Below, in pieces: positions 49,964 to 58,727 of a stretch of 64,000 bases of DNA. A program made the position numbers and the translations under genes. The stretch is taken from contig NZ_JAHWXQ010000005.1 of assembly GCF_019336435.1 (NCBI RefSeq), positions 124,001-188,000 of the forward strand, given 5' to 3'. Below the pieces are notes generated by a model. That model saw nothing but the letters and a program-made list of their open reading frames with translations. It was not told the DNA's origin and made no database searches. The first letter of the stretch is position 1. Each line of letters opens with the position of its first letter. Source of the stretch: Pontibacter populi. GTDB taxonomy: Bacteria; Bacteroidota; Bacteroidia; Cytophagales; Hymenobacteraceae.

Positions 49964-51205
49964 TTATAGTTTGGCTGCCATGGCACTACCCGCCAGGAAA
50001 CCCGTTGTCCAGGCAGCTTGGAAATTAAAGCCACCGGTTATACCGTCAATATCCAGCACTTCGCCTGCAAAATATAAACCGGTATGCAGGCGGCTTTCCA
50101 TATTCTTCATGTTCACCTGGCTCAGGTCTATTCCGCCACAGGTCACAAACTCTTCTTTAAATGTGCTTTTGCCCTTCACTTCCACAGCCATCCGGAGCAG
50201 CGCTTCAACCAGTTTATTGGTGTTTTTAGCTGGTAGCTCGGCCCATTTCGTTTCAGGTTGGATTTCGGCCAGTGTGGTTAAAGCTTTCCAAAGGCGTTGC
50301 GGCAGGCCAAATAGTGCGTTTGTAATTACTACTTTTTTTGGATGACTTTGTCTATAGTTCTGTAATTCAGTTCGTAGGCTTTCTTCCGTGTAAGTCGGTA
50401 TCCAGTTTATCAGTGCTGTAAAGGTATAGTTCTGGTCATGGAATATTCGAGCTCCCCAGGCAGATAACTTCAGTACAGCCGGGCCACTATAACCCCAATG
50501 GGTTATAAGCAACGGACCTTCGTACTCCAGTTTCTGCCCGGCAATGCGTACTCTGGCATGAGGAACCGAAACACCCATCAGCTCCTTCAGCGGGTTGCCC
50601 GGTACATTAAACGTAAACAACGACGGTACAGGCTCCTGTATCGGGTGGCCAAGCTCACGCAACCAATCGTAACCGGTGGCTTTAGGATTCCCTCCGGTGC
50701 ATATCAGCACTTTATCAGCTTTTATTTCGGTACCGTTGCTTAATTGAACTATATAGTTGAGCTGGTTTATAGTTGCGTCAGGGGGAGTGATGAGGGAAAC
50801 TCCAACACCCGTTTTTATATTTACGCCAGCTTTGCGTGCTTCCTGCAACAAGCAATCCGCTATAGTTTGGGAGCTGTCGGTAACGGGAAACATACGTCCA
50901 TCTGCTTCGGTTTTAAGTTTTACACCGCGCTGCTCAAACCAGGCAACCGTTTCCTGTGCGCCAAATGTTTTAAAAGCATCTTTCAGTGGTTTTGCTCCGC
51001 GCGGGTAATGTTGCGACAATGGGCCAGGAGAGAAGCAGTTATGTGTTACGTTGCATCGCCCACCACCTGAAACCAGTACCTTAGCCAACAACTTATTTGT
51101 TTTCTCGAGCAACACTACATCTACATCAGGGTTAACCTGTGCACACGTTATCGCCCCAAAAAAACCGGCAGCCCCACCACCAATCACTACTACTTTATAA
51201 CTCAT
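49964..51205 (-). CDS. FAD-dependent oxidoreductase, HI0933/BaiN family
   Basis: A 413-residue flavoprotein with an N-terminal FAD dinucleotide site (VVVIGGGAAGFFGAI), the family motif KVLVSGGGRCNVTH (about 42-55) and the C-terminal GEVLDIDGITGGFNFQAAWTTGFLAG block (about 383-408). This is the HI0933-like group, which includes BaiN-type reductases; the substrate is unknown here. Its start codon overlaps a heptamer repeat array. An NAD-dependent epimerase-like gene lies upstream on the same strand. Confidence 0.9.
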   Translation of the reverse strand: MSYKVVVIGGGAAGFFGAITCAQVNPDVDVVLLEKTNKLLAKVLVSGGGRCNVTHNCFSPGPLSQHYPRGAKPLKDAFKTFGAQETVAWFEQRGVKLKTEADGRMFPVTDSSQTIADCLLQEARKAGVNIKTGVGVSLITPPDATINQLNYIVQLSNGTEIKADKVLICTGGNPKATGYDWLRELGHPIQEPVPSLFTFNVPGNPLKELMGVSVPHARVRIAGQKLEYEGPLLITHWGYSGPAVLKLSAWGARIFHDQNYTFTALINWIPTYTEESLRTELQNYRQSHPKKVVITNALFGLPQRLWKALTTLAEIQPETKWAELPAKNTNKLVEALLRMAVEVKGKSTFKEEFVTCGGIDLSQVNMKNMESRLHTGLYFAGEVLDIDGITGGFNFQAAWTTGFLAGSAMAAKL

Positions 51206-51288
51206 TGTTGATTGTTAATTGATGATTGCTTAAGCAGCTATCGCAGATATTTAAACAATCAGCAATCAACAACCAGCAATCAAAAAGC
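51205..51288. repeat. Inverted pair of 7-bp degenerate tandem arrays
   Basis: TTGTTGA, TTGTTAA, TTGATGA, TTGCTTA (51,205-51,232) face an array of CAATCxx-type units (51,254-51,288), which is the same kind of unit on the other strand. The left array begins in the start codon of the flavoprotein gene. Confidence 0.7.
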
Positions 51289-51295
51289 AAAGATA

Positions 51296-52123
51296 CTAAA
51301 AGAAGTGCATGGGGTCGGGGTACTGAAACACGTATGGCAGATCATCTTTCAGTTTTTGGTTGCTGATGAGCTTAAAGTTGGTTTCTGCCATCTCCAGGAA
51401 AGTTGGAGGCTCCAGGTCAAGGGCCATGGTAGCAGCAGGGTAAAAGTCTTTGCGCATCGGGTGCACATCGGAGCAGGCATTGTAAATTTCGCCCCACTTT
51501 TCCTGTTCTATAATGCGCTTTAGTATCAACACACAATCATCGCGGTGGATCAGGTTAACAGGCGCATCGCCTCCCGGTACATCTTTCTTGCCTGCCATAA
51601 ATCTACCTGGTCTACGGTCTTCGCCAACCAGTCCGGCAAACCGAACTATAGTTGTCAGCCACTCTTCGCGATCCATAAATAGTTTTTCAGCACGGAGCAG
51701 GGCATAGCCGGGATCACTTTCTTTTGTAAGGGCAGTATCTTCTTCGGTAACGATACGGTTCAAGTCGTTATACACGGAAGTAGAGGAGGCGAACAATACT
51801 TTCTTAACTGGCGAATCCAGCATAGCCCTTAAAAGCAGGTTCAACTGTTCCAGGTAACTGCTTCCGGCATCGGAGCGCAGTTTAGGCGGTATGTTCAGCA
51901 CCAGCACATCTGCCTCCAGGAAATCGGCCAGGGATGCTTCGTCCAGTGCTTCGGGTTGCAGGTTTACCAGGTAAGGTTGTATGCCTTTCTGCGCCAGCAT
52001 ATCCAGTTTGGCAGGCGAGGTGGTAGCGCCTTTTACGCGTTTTCCTGAATTTACCAGTGTCTCCGCTAACGGCAGGCCCAGCCATCCACAACCTAATATG
52101 CTGATATCAGCTTTTTCGCTCAT
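51296..52123 (-). CDS. NAD(P)-dependent epimerase/SDR-like protein (YeeZ-like)
   Basis: A 275-residue Rossmann-fold protein resembling E. coli YeeZ. The N-terminal motif is ILGCGWLGLPLAETL (GxGxxG). Further landmarks are LVLNIPPKL, VLFASSTSVYNDLNR and IVRFAGLVGEDRRPGRF. The Tyr in SSTSVY fits an extended-SDR active site, but the usual YxxxK is not obvious, so an enzymatic role is uncertain. It lies upstream of the HI0933-type flavoprotein gene on the same strand, with repeat arrays in the gap. Confidence 0.83.
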   Translation of the reverse strand: MSEKADISILGCGWLGLPLAETLVNSGKRVKGATTSPAKLDMLAQKGIQPYLVNLQPEALDEASLADFLEADVLVLNIPPKLRSDAGSSYLEQLNLLLRAMLDSPVKKVLFASSTSVYNDLNRIVTEEDTALTKESDPGYALLRAEKLFMDREEWLTTIVRFAGLVGEDRRPGRFMAGKKDVPGGDAPVNLIHRDDCVLILKRIIEQEKWGEIYNACSDVHPMRKDFYPAATMALDLEPPTFLEMAETNFKLISNQKLKDDLPYVFQYPDPMHFF

Positions 52124-52223
52124 GTAGTTAGTTTATAGTTTATAACAAAAGCACAGGCATCCTGTTACAGCTTCCGGGAAGTAAAGTTGCACTATAAAGC
52201 CATCCAAAGCAAAATTCACTTAA

Positions 52224-53687
52224 ATGCAGTACGATGTAGTGGTAATCGGTTCTGGTTTTGGCGCACTGTCGGCGGCAGCTTTGTTGTGCAGACGCGGGCT
52301 AAGTGTCTGTATCTTGGAACAGGCCAAATACCCGGGTGGCTGCGCGACAACTTATAAGCGAAAAGGATACTGGTTTGAGACGGGTGCTACCACTTTGGTT
52401 GGCTTAGACGAAAACATGCCGCTGCGCTACCTGCTTGATGAAACCGGTATTCAACTACCAAACTTGCGCAAACTGGAAGTGCCCATGCAGGTCTGGTTAA
52501 GCAACGGCGAAATTATTACCCGGTACCCTGACCTGGAGCAATGGATAGCTGAGGCAGAACGGGTTTTTGGCAAGCCTGGTCAGCGTGCATTCTGGGAGCA
52601 TTGTTATAAAATCAGTCAACAGGTATGGCGTGTTTCGTTGCAGCAACAAAGTTTTCCGTTTTCCAACTATAAAGATCTTTTACAGGCAGCAGCTTCCTTC
52701 CGCCCAGCCCAGTTGCAACTCATTCCCGGCGCGTTCCGGACAATGGAAAATGTTTTGAGGCGCTTTGATCTGTTGGATAACCGGTTGTTTGTAGATTTTG
52801 TAAATGAGCAGCTCCTGATCACAGCCCAGAATTATTTGGCAGAAGTGAATGAGCTTTTCGGGGCAACGGCCCTTTGCTACACCTTGTATGGTAACTATTA
52901 CCTGGATGGCGGCTTGATAAACCTGGTAAAACCTGTGCTTGATTACTGCCTGGCGAATGGGGCAACTATAAAATACGGGCATGAAGTAACACGTATTATT
53001 CCTGGTAATGGCAACTATACAACTATAACCGCAAAAGGAGAATTTACCAGCCGCTTTGTGCTAAGTGGCGTGCCACTGAACAACACACAAAACTTGTTCG
53101 AAAACCCAACTATAAAAAAGAAGCTACAACAATACATTTTAACATCTGAGAAACTGAACGGAGCTTTTACCATGAGCCTCGTGCTGAAAAGAAAGATGGA
53201 ACTACCTGTGCTTCATCATCAGCTTCATGTTCCGAGAGGGTTGCCACTTATTGGTAGCAAAAGCATTTTTATCAGTTTCAGTCACCCTTCAGATGCGCTT
53301 CGAGCACCGGAAGGAGAGCAGTTAGCCAGTATCAGCACGCATATTGCCCACCCGCAAAATATGATCATCTACGATAAGCAGATCATCGAAAAAGCCATAC
53401 TCGCCAGGCTGGAAGAAGCCGGACTTGTATTGCCAGAAGATATCATTTCTTATCAGTCTGCCACACCGGGTGCCTGGCTGTTCTGGACAGGCAGAGCGTA
53501 CGGAGCAGTTGGTGGCTACCCGCAGTACAAACACATTAAACCTTGGCAAATGAAAGATGCCCGCCTGGATCATAAAGGAGCTTATGTGTGTGGCGATACA
53601 GTCTATCCGGGGCAGGGTATAGTTGGTGTATGCCTGAGCGGTATCATCGCCTTCCGTAAACTCATGCAGGATCATTATCGGGCCTAA
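52224..53687 (+). CDS. Phytoene-desaturase-like FAD oxidoreductase (CrtI/CrtISO type)
   Basis: A 487-residue flavoprotein. The FAD-binding motif VVIGSGFGALSAAALL is at 6-21, followed by ILEQAKYPGGCATTYKRKGYWFETGATTL, as in carotenoid desaturases, isomerases and retinol saturases. The C terminus has AYGAVGGYPQYKH and CGDTVYPGQGIVGVCLSG, the second FAD contact. No other carotenoid gene is in the window, so the substrate is open; a carotenoid or retinoid-type polyene is likely from the family. It is divergent from the YeeZ-like gene. Confidence 0.88.
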   Translation: MQYDVVVIGSGFGALSAAALLCRRGLSVCILEQAKYPGGCATTYKRKGYWFETGATTLVGLDENMPLRYLLDETGIQLPNLRKLEVPMQVWLSNGEIITRYPDLEQWIAEAERVFGKPGQRAFWEHCYKISQQVWRVSLQQQSFPFSNYKDLLQAAASFRPAQLQLIPGAFRTMENVLRRFDLLDNRLFVDFVNEQLLITAQNYLAEVNELFGATALCYTLYGNYYLDGGLINLVKPVLDYCLANGATIKYGHEVTRIIPGNGNYTTITAKGEFTSRFVLSGVPLNNTQNLFENPTIKKKLQQYILTSEKLNGAFTMSLVLKRKMELPVLHHQLHVPRGLPLIGSKSIFISFSHPSDALRAPEGEQLASISTHIAHPQNMIIYDKQIIEKAILARLEEAGLVLPEDIISYQSATPGAWLFWTGRAYGAVGGYPQYKHIKPWQMKDARLDHKGAYVCGDTVYPGQGIVGVCLSGIIAFRKLMQDHYRA

Positions 53688-53984
53688 CATTTCTACTATC
53701 CTAATTCAGAGTCAAGTTCCCTGAAGTTCTGAAGAACTATAATTCCTGCAAACTGCTGTTCTGAAGTTTCGGAAAATTTACTCGCAGAATCAATACTTAT
53801 CTTTAATGTTGTAACATTGTTTGTCGTTGATTATCAAGACTATAGTTGGTATTTTAGAATATTAACGAAATGGCATATGATGAAAGAAAGAACTTATGAT
53901 CATATAACAAAAAATTAATATTCAGATAAGTATGATTCCGTGGCAACCTGCCATCTTTATTAGATAAATCAACCCTATATCTAA

Positions 53985-54872
53985 ATGAAAAAATCTTTAC
54001 ATCGTGTATTGTATCTGGCCCTGGCTGGCCTGATGCTAGTATCCTGTTCAAGGGACAATGTGCAACCTGACGGAGTTGTAAAAGACCTCGACGGCGTTTC
54101 GAAGGTAGCGAATGCAACCGCCACAAAAGACGGAAACATGGCTATGGGTAACCCTAGCGGGGCCGGCACCAGTTACTCTAATTACCTGATCAACAAAAGC
54201 CAGTATTCTATGTCGTATAACAGCTACCGTGGTACGCCAAACTGGGTAAGCTGGCATTTGAGCAGCGCCTGGCTGGGCAGTACACCGCGCCAGGATGATT
54301 TCAGAGCAGATAATTCGCTGCCGACTGCTTTTTACCGTGTTACGCCTGCTGATTACACCGGCAGTGGTTTCGACCGTGGTCATAATACGCCATCTGCTGA
54401 CCGTACGCTTACAGTTACTGACAATTCAGCGACTTTCCTGATGAGCAACATGATTCCGCAGGCACCTACCAATAACCAGCAGACATGGGCAAACCTGGAG
54501 AACTACTGCCGTACGCTGGTAAACCAGGGCAACGAACTATACATTATTATGGGTAGCTACGGTACTGGCGGAACAGGAAGTGCTGGTTATAAAACTACAC
54601 TGGCCGGCGGAAAAGTAACTGTGCCAAACCGCATCTGGAAAGTTATAGTTGTATTGCCTGTAGGCACCGGCGACGTTTCCCGTGTTACATCCAGCACACG
54701 CGTTATTGCTATCGATACGCCTAACTCAACTTCCATCAGCAGCAGCTGGGGTGGCTACCGCACCACTGTAGATGCCATTGAAACTAAAACCGGCTACAAT
54801 ATTTTATCGAATGTTTCGAGCACTGTGCAGAGCGTTATAGAAGCCCGCGTAGATGCCGGCCCGACTCAATAA
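53985..54872 (+). CDS. NucA-like DNA/RNA non-specific endonuclease, lipoprotein
   Basis: A 295-residue exported nuclease of the NUC1/NucA beta-beta-alpha-metal family. Residues 1-21 are a lipoprotein signal (LMLVSC). The nuclease domain (about 55-285) has the catalytic DRGHNTPSADRT block (Asp130, His133), the metal-binding Asn in LMSNMIPQAPTNNQQTWANLE (Asn and Glu), and NPSGAGTSYSNYLINKSQYS at its N terminus. All active-site residues are present. It would cut DNA and RNA at the cell surface for nutrient scavenging, biofilm turnover or competition. A NuiA-like inhibitor gene faces it, 62 bases away, across a shared terminator. Confidence 0.93.
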   Translation: MKKSLHRVLYLALAGLMLVSCSRDNVQPDGVVKDLDGVSKVANATATKDGNMAMGNPSGAGTSYSNYLINKSQYSMSYNSYRGTPNWVSWHLSSAWLGSTPRQDDFRADNSLPTAFYRVTPADYTGSGFDRGHNTPSADRTLTVTDNSATFLMSNMIPQAPTNNQQTWANLENYCRTLVNQGNELYIIMGSYGTGGTGSAGYKTTLAGGKVTVPNRIWKVIVVLPVGTGDVSRVTSSTRVIAIDTPNSTSISSSWGGYRTTVDAIETKTGYNILSNVSSTVQSVIEARVDAGPTQ

Positions 54873-54899
54873 ACCCAAACCCACGATTCCAGTTACACG

Positions 54900-54931
54900 A
54901 AAACAGCCCGGTTATTTGCCGGGCTGTTTTG
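54900..54931. terminator. Bidirectional hairpin between nuclease and inhibitor genes
   Basis: AAAACAGCCCGG and its complement surround a 7-base loop, with AAAA and TTTT sides, between the two convergent genes. Confidence 0.9.
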
Positions 54932-54934
54932 TTA

Positions 54935-55381
54935 TCAGGTCTCTACAACTATTGTTCTTAATCCGGCAAAGTCACCTTCGGGGGTTTTGCCTAATATGTA
55001 GGCGGTAATACTTATTTCATCGGCCTTAAAAACCTGCACATCCTGCAGCAGGTCGTGTAGTTTCTGTTGCAGTTGTTTGTAGCGTTCCACTTCCTGTTTC
55101 CGCTCCTCGCCATCTTCGGGGTACAGGTGCACCATGTTCCTGAAAAAGTGGTCGAGTTCCTCGGTCTTGATTTCGGCACCGTTAGATTTACCTGCCAGCG
55201 ATGCCACGGTGTTCGCATTTAAAGGCAGGTGCTGGGTGTTTTCAAAGTAATAGAACTCAAAGGGGTTATCGGTTTCGCTACGCATCAGGAGCCCGTCGTA
55301 AAGTGGCTTCAGTTCTTTTTCTAGTTGATCTTTGCTCATAAGGAGGTCATAGTTTTCAAAAGGAACGTACTTTTTAAGCAA
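54935..55381 (-). CDS. NuiA-like nuclease A inhibitor
   Basis: A 148-residue acidic cytoplasmic protein with no signal peptide. It matches the Anabaena nuclease A inhibitor NuiA along its length: YDGLLMRSETDNPFEFYYFE (about 28-47), LDHFFRNMV, and the C terminus AYILGKTPEGDFAGLRTIVVET, which ends in the same VVET as NuiA. From memory of the NucA-NuiA structure, the terminal Thr and an N-terminal Glu (Glu36 here) reach the active site of the nuclease; both residues are present. The gene lies tail-to-tail with a NucA-like nuclease, so it probably protects the cytoplasm from unexported enzyme. Confidence 0.88.
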   Translation of the reverse strand: MLKKYVPFENYDLLMSKDQLEKELKPLYDGLLMRSETDNPFEFYYFENTQHLPLNANTVASLAGKSNGAEIKTEELDHFFRNMVHLYPEDGEERKQEVERYKQLQQKLHDLLQDVQVFKADEISITAYILGKTPEGDFAGLRTIVVET

Positions 55382-55467
55382 TTACCAATATGCTTGCTTA
55401 TATTTAGCAAACACCAATGGTGCAGCTATTATACGGAGCTGATTTAACTTTAAACTGAAAATTTGTT

Positions 55468-56340
55468 ATGAAGGCAGAACCAATGCTGAAAGAAGGTGCC
55501 CTGCAAGGCAAAACAATTATAGTTACAGGTGGCGGCACCGGTCTGGGTCGCTCTATGGTTAAATATTTTCTTGAGCTGGGCGCCAACGCCGTGATATGCA
55601 GCCGTAAGCTGGATGTACTGGAAAAGGCTGCTGAAGAGCTGATGCAGGAAACCGGTGGAAAGGTTTTGCCAATTGCCTGTGATGTGCGCAAATACAATGA
55701 AATAGAAGCCATGCTGCAGGCAACTATAGATACCTTTGGTGGAGTAGATGTGTTGGTAAACAATGCAGCCGGAAACTTTGTAAGCCCGACAGAGCGCCTG
55801 AGCCATAAAGCTTTTGATGTGATAACCGACATCGTACTGAAAGGAAGCTACAACTGCACGCTGGCCCTAGGCAAACATTGGATAGAAAAGAAACAACCCG
55901 CCACTATACTGAACATTGTAACCACATATGCCTGGACAGGTTCCGGTTACGTAGTACCATCAGCCTGCGCCAAGGCAGGCGTACTGGCCATGACGCGCTC
56001 GCTGGCATCGGAGTGGGCGAAATATGGCATCCGTTCCAACGCTATTGCCCCGGGACCGTTCCCGACAGAAGGAGCCTGGACCCGCTTGTTCCCGAAACAA
56101 CTGGCCGATAAACTGGATCCCATAAAACGTATACCGGTTGGCCGTTTTGGAGAGCACCAGGAACTGGCAAATTTAGCAGCTTACCTGGTGTCTGATTATG
56201 CCTCGTTTGTGAATGGTGAAGTGGTAACTATAGATGGCGGCGAATGGTTGTATGGAGCCGGCGAGTTTAATTCGTTTGATATGATACCGCAGGAAATGTG
56301 GGATGCTATGGAAAAGCAGATGCGCGGCAAAGGCCAATAA
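55468..56340 (+). CDS. SDR oxidoreductase, 2,4-dienoyl-CoA reductase type
   Basis: A 290-residue short-chain dehydrogenase. The NADP site is IIVTGGGTGLGRSM and NNAAGNFVSP. Instead of the usual YxxxK, the active-site helix reads SACAKAGVLAMTRSLASEWAKYG, the form seen in mitochondrial and bacterial 2,4-dienoyl-CoA reductases (SxSAKAG), followed by RSNAIAPGPFPTEGAWTRL and GRFGEHQELANLAAYLVSDYASFVNG. It therefore most likely takes part in beta-oxidation of polyunsaturated fatty acids. It is monocistronic with a strong terminator. Confidence 0.88.
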   Translation: MKAEPMLKEGALQGKTIIVTGGGTGLGRSMVKYFLELGANAVICSRKLDVLEKAAEELMQETGGKVLPIACDVRKYNEIEAMLQATIDTFGGVDVLVNNAAGNFVSPTERLSHKAFDVITDIVLKGSYNCTLALGKHWIEKKQPATILNIVTTYAWTGSGYVVPSACAKAGVLAMTRSLASEWAKYGIRSNAIAPGPFPTEGAWTRLFPKQLADKLDPIKRIPVGRFGEHQELANLAAYLVSDYASFVNGEVVTIDGGEWLYGAGEFNSFDMIPQEMWDAMEKQMRGKGQ

Positions 56341-56360
56341 CGATAGTTCTATAGTTGAGC

Positions 56361-56402
56361 AAACGAAAAAGCAGCGCCCTAGCCGGCGCTGCTTTTTCGT
56401 TT
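56361..56402. terminator. Bidirectional hairpin terminator
   Basis: A perfect 18-bp stem (AAACGAAAAAGCAGCGCC and complement) around CTAGCC between convergent genes. Confidence 0.93.
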
Positions 56403-56417
56403 TATAGTTTGTAAACC

Positions 56418-57107
56418 TTATTGTCCGGCTACCAAAACATATGTTAAAATTACTCCGAAACCTATTCCCCAGTTAGTCCAGACTTTTCTGTTTTTGGTCT
56501 TTCTTGCCTCGTATTTGTAGCCTGTACTATAATCCTCATTTTTCATTAGTTCATGATTAGGATAGTCCAGGTTTTGGTCTTGTGGTTTTACAGACGATGT
56601 AACAATAGCTGGCACAAGTCCAACTAAAGGAGACAAAAGTAAAGTAGTAACCAGTGTGCCTGTTCCTGCACCTTTATAACCCTTGTAATGAACCTTAGCA
56701 TCCTGTTGGCCTTTATTATATAGTTCAGCCGGACTTAAAGTAGTTGTATTATAAGTAACAACCGGCGTTGTTTCTACAGAAGCGACAGGTTCTGTGGTGC
56801 TGGCAGTAAGTGCACCTGGTTTTTGCGAATCGTTAGTAGGTTTAGCATTACCCTGTATAAAGCTATCTGTACCTGTAAATATTTCTTCAGTGTTGTTTGC
56901 GTACTTTACAAGCAGCACATCAGCCTTAGCCAGGGTGTAAGTCGGCCCATCAGGATTCTCGAAGCGTTTGTATTTGATTTCGGTAGGAGTGATCTCCAAC
57001 ACTTTTGCCTGCACGCCCTCACCGTTTTTCTTGGTAATAACATCCTGTGCAAAGCTTGTGGTAGCTACAAAAGCCAGCAGGATAAAAGAAAGTAAATGTT
57101 TCATCAT
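56418..57107 (-). CDS. Exported hypothetical protein with C-terminal membrane segments
   Basis: A 229-residue protein with a signal peptide (MMKHLLSFILLAFVATTSFA, cleavage before QD). I start at 57,107 because an upstream start at 57,131 would add eight polar residues before it. The N-terminal domain (about 22-78: DVITKKNGEGVQAKVLEITPTEIKYKRF; ADVLLVKYANNTEEIF) is a small beta domain often seen in Bacteroidota exported proteins. A Thr/Pro/Val-rich spacer leads to two hydrophobic segments (about 152-172 and 210-228). The function is unknown. Confidence 0.72.
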   Translation of the reverse strand: MMKHLLSFILLAFVATTSFAQDVITKKNGEGVQAKVLEITPTEIKYKRFENPDGPTYTLAKADVLLVKYANNTEEIFTGTDSFIQGNAKPTNDSQKPGALTASTTEPVASVETTPVVTYNTTTLSPAELYNKGQQDAKVHYKGYKGAGTGTLVTTLLLSPLVGLVPAIVTSSVKPQDQNLDYPNHELMKNEDYSTGYKYEARKTKNRKVWTNWGIGFGVILTYVLVAGQ

Positions 57108-57250
57108 AAGTTGATAATAGTTTGTTTTCAATATTGAAATCTATTACCAAAACTACCAGACTAAAAGGATATAGTCAAATATTTATATGTCTATATTTAT
57201 AGTTAACACAGGATGCACTTCGTGAGTTGCCGATCTTTATAGTTGCAGAA

Positions 57251-58399
57251 TTATACCTGTGTTTTAACCAAAATTGGTTCTTGCTTTGGGCTTATGTGTT
57301 CTTGTTTAGTAGTAGGTTTATCACGGTTGCCTGTTATTACCTGGAACAAACAAGGTGTTGTTCTCCGCAGTACTTCGCCTGCTACTATGCTTGCCAGTAT
57401 CACAACTATAGGAGCGAACAGGTACACCAAAAGCGAAGTGATCTCAGTGCCGGAGTAGAGCATTATTAAAAGCCCTTTCTTTATAATGGTTAGCAGCGGC
57501 TCATGAAAGGCGTAAATAAAGAAGGGGGAAACAGCACTGAATAGCCACTTACGGTTAATGATCCGGGTCTTATCCGCTACTGTATTTATACAGCGCCATG
57601 TAGCTACGAACCCTATAACTATAGCCAGTTTGTGCAGCAGCATTAATACCACTTGGTTTTCGTAGCCTAGGAAGCTTAACTCCGTTTTAAAAACAAGCAA
57701 TCCCACCCAAGCAAACAGCACCGGTAAAAAGTTATAGTTGGCCTTTATTTTTGCTAGTAGCACGGGGTTGGTTTTAAGATAACAACCCACTGAAAAGAAC
57801 AGCAGCGATTCGGATACGAATATTCCAAAATCCAGGTCAGCGAACCATGCAATAGCCAAAAGTGCCAGGAAGTTCTCCTGCAGGTATTTTACAAGGAGCC
57901 AGACTGCCGTAGCCACCAGGGCAAGCATCATCAGGTCGCGCAGGAACCATAACTGATAGGGGATAGGGTGCAAAATAAGCGTGGTAAGCAGTTGCTCCGA
58001 ACTCATATCCCGGATGATTCTGTTCGGGAAGTACGGTGTAATGGAAGGAAAAAGCTGCAATACATAATACAGACCAATACCAAATGCCGACCAAAGCAGG
58101 AAAGGGATTAGCAAAGATGGAATCCGTTTATGTAATTTCTGTAGGATAACTGCCGCTTTTGGTTTAAACCCGATAAAGAAAAGAAATCCTGAAACGGTAA
58201 AGAACAATGGAGTAGCCACGCGGGCAATGCCATGTGAGATAAAATCCTGAATAAAAGTATTATAGTTCTTATGTTCTGTTAACGCTCCCGCAAAACCATT
58301 CAGATCCAGGGTATACGCGTGCACATAAACTACCAGTATCATCGAAACCAACGATAACAACCTTATTTTAAAGCTTAACTGTTTATCGATTTGTTCCAT
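57251..58399 (-). CDS. Acyltransferase 3 family membrane protein
   Basis: A 382-residue integral membrane protein with about ten helices, typical of the acyltransferase 3 (OafA/NodX-like) family. Family marks are the first helix with VVYVHAY (the catalytic-type His), RVATPLFFTVSGFLFF (the R-x-PxFF SGFLF motif), LWFLRDLMMLAL and PFFIYAFHEPLL. It probably transfers an O-acyl group to a surface glycan or lipid. No polysaccharide genes surround it, so the acceptor is unknown. Confidence 0.88.
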   Translation of the reverse strand: MEQIDKQLSFKIRLLSLVSMILVVYVHAYTLDLNGFAGALTEHKNYNTFIQDFISHGIARVATPLFFTVSGFLFFIGFKPKAAVILQKLHKRIPSLLIPFLLWSAFGIGLYYVLQLFPSITPYFPNRIIRDMSSEQLLTTLILHPIPYQLWFLRDLMMLALVATAVWLLVKYLQENFLALLAIAWFADLDFGIFVSESLLFFSVGCYLKTNPVLLAKIKANYNFLPVLFAWVGLLVFKTELSFLGYENQVVLMLLHKLAIVIGFVATWRCINTVADKTRIINRKWLFSAVSPFFIYAFHEPLLTIIKKGLLIMLYSGTEITSLLVYLFAPIVVILASIVAGEVLRRTTPCLFQVITGNRDKPTTKQEHISPKQEPILVKTQV

Positions 58400-58578
58400 G
58401 GCTAAACTATGCAGTTACTGTAGCTGATGATATTACTTATGGGGAGTGCATTTACCGGACTATCCACTATAAATTAACAATACTTAATATTTATTTAAAA
58501 GTTGCATTATAGAAAGGTCAACACTGTTATATATTGTGGTGTAGAGTAAAAATGCTGTAAAATATGTTTGCGCAGGAT

Positions 58579-58597
58579 AGGATTATCATAAAAAGGT
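58579..58597 (+). repeat. 19-base sequence shared with 48,475-48,493
   Basis: Exact second copy of AGGATTATCATAAAAAGGT, about 100 bases upstream of the helicase promoter box. Confidence 0.7.
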
Positions 58598-58695
58598 ACC
58601 TGAACTATTCCTTCGGCATGTTTTAAAAAGTGTAGCATATCAACCTGAATTGGGCGGTTGCCTTAAATAATTACCTCTCTCATTTTTAACCGTAG

Positions 58696-58703
58696 TATCT
58701 TTG
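58696..58703 (+). promoter_or_regulatory. Putative -7 box (TATCTTTG) for RhlE-like helicase
   Basis: TAnnTTTG followed by CAG, 25 bases upstream of the ATG; the same TTTGCAG ending occurs in the box of the other helicase at 46,265. Confidence 0.5.
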
Positions 58704-58727
58704 CAGGTATAAACCAAACTATACAGT

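Larger units (their letters stand above)
58400..58727. other. Divergent intergenic region
   Basis: This 328-base spacer lies between the acyltransferase gene and the RhlE-like helicase. It holds the second copy of the shared 19-mer (58,579-58,597) and a -7 box at 58,696-58,703. No gene is evident. Confidence 0.5.

Noticed and set aside
52224..53687. Carotenoid biosynthesis cluster
   Set aside because: Only the CrtI-like gene is present; no crtB, crtZ or related gene adjoins it.
1870..58703. A fixed -33 TTG element 12-14 bases before several TAnnTTTG boxes
   Set aside because: It was present for about four of seven boxes but chosen after the fact and does not match the published 17-23-base spacing.
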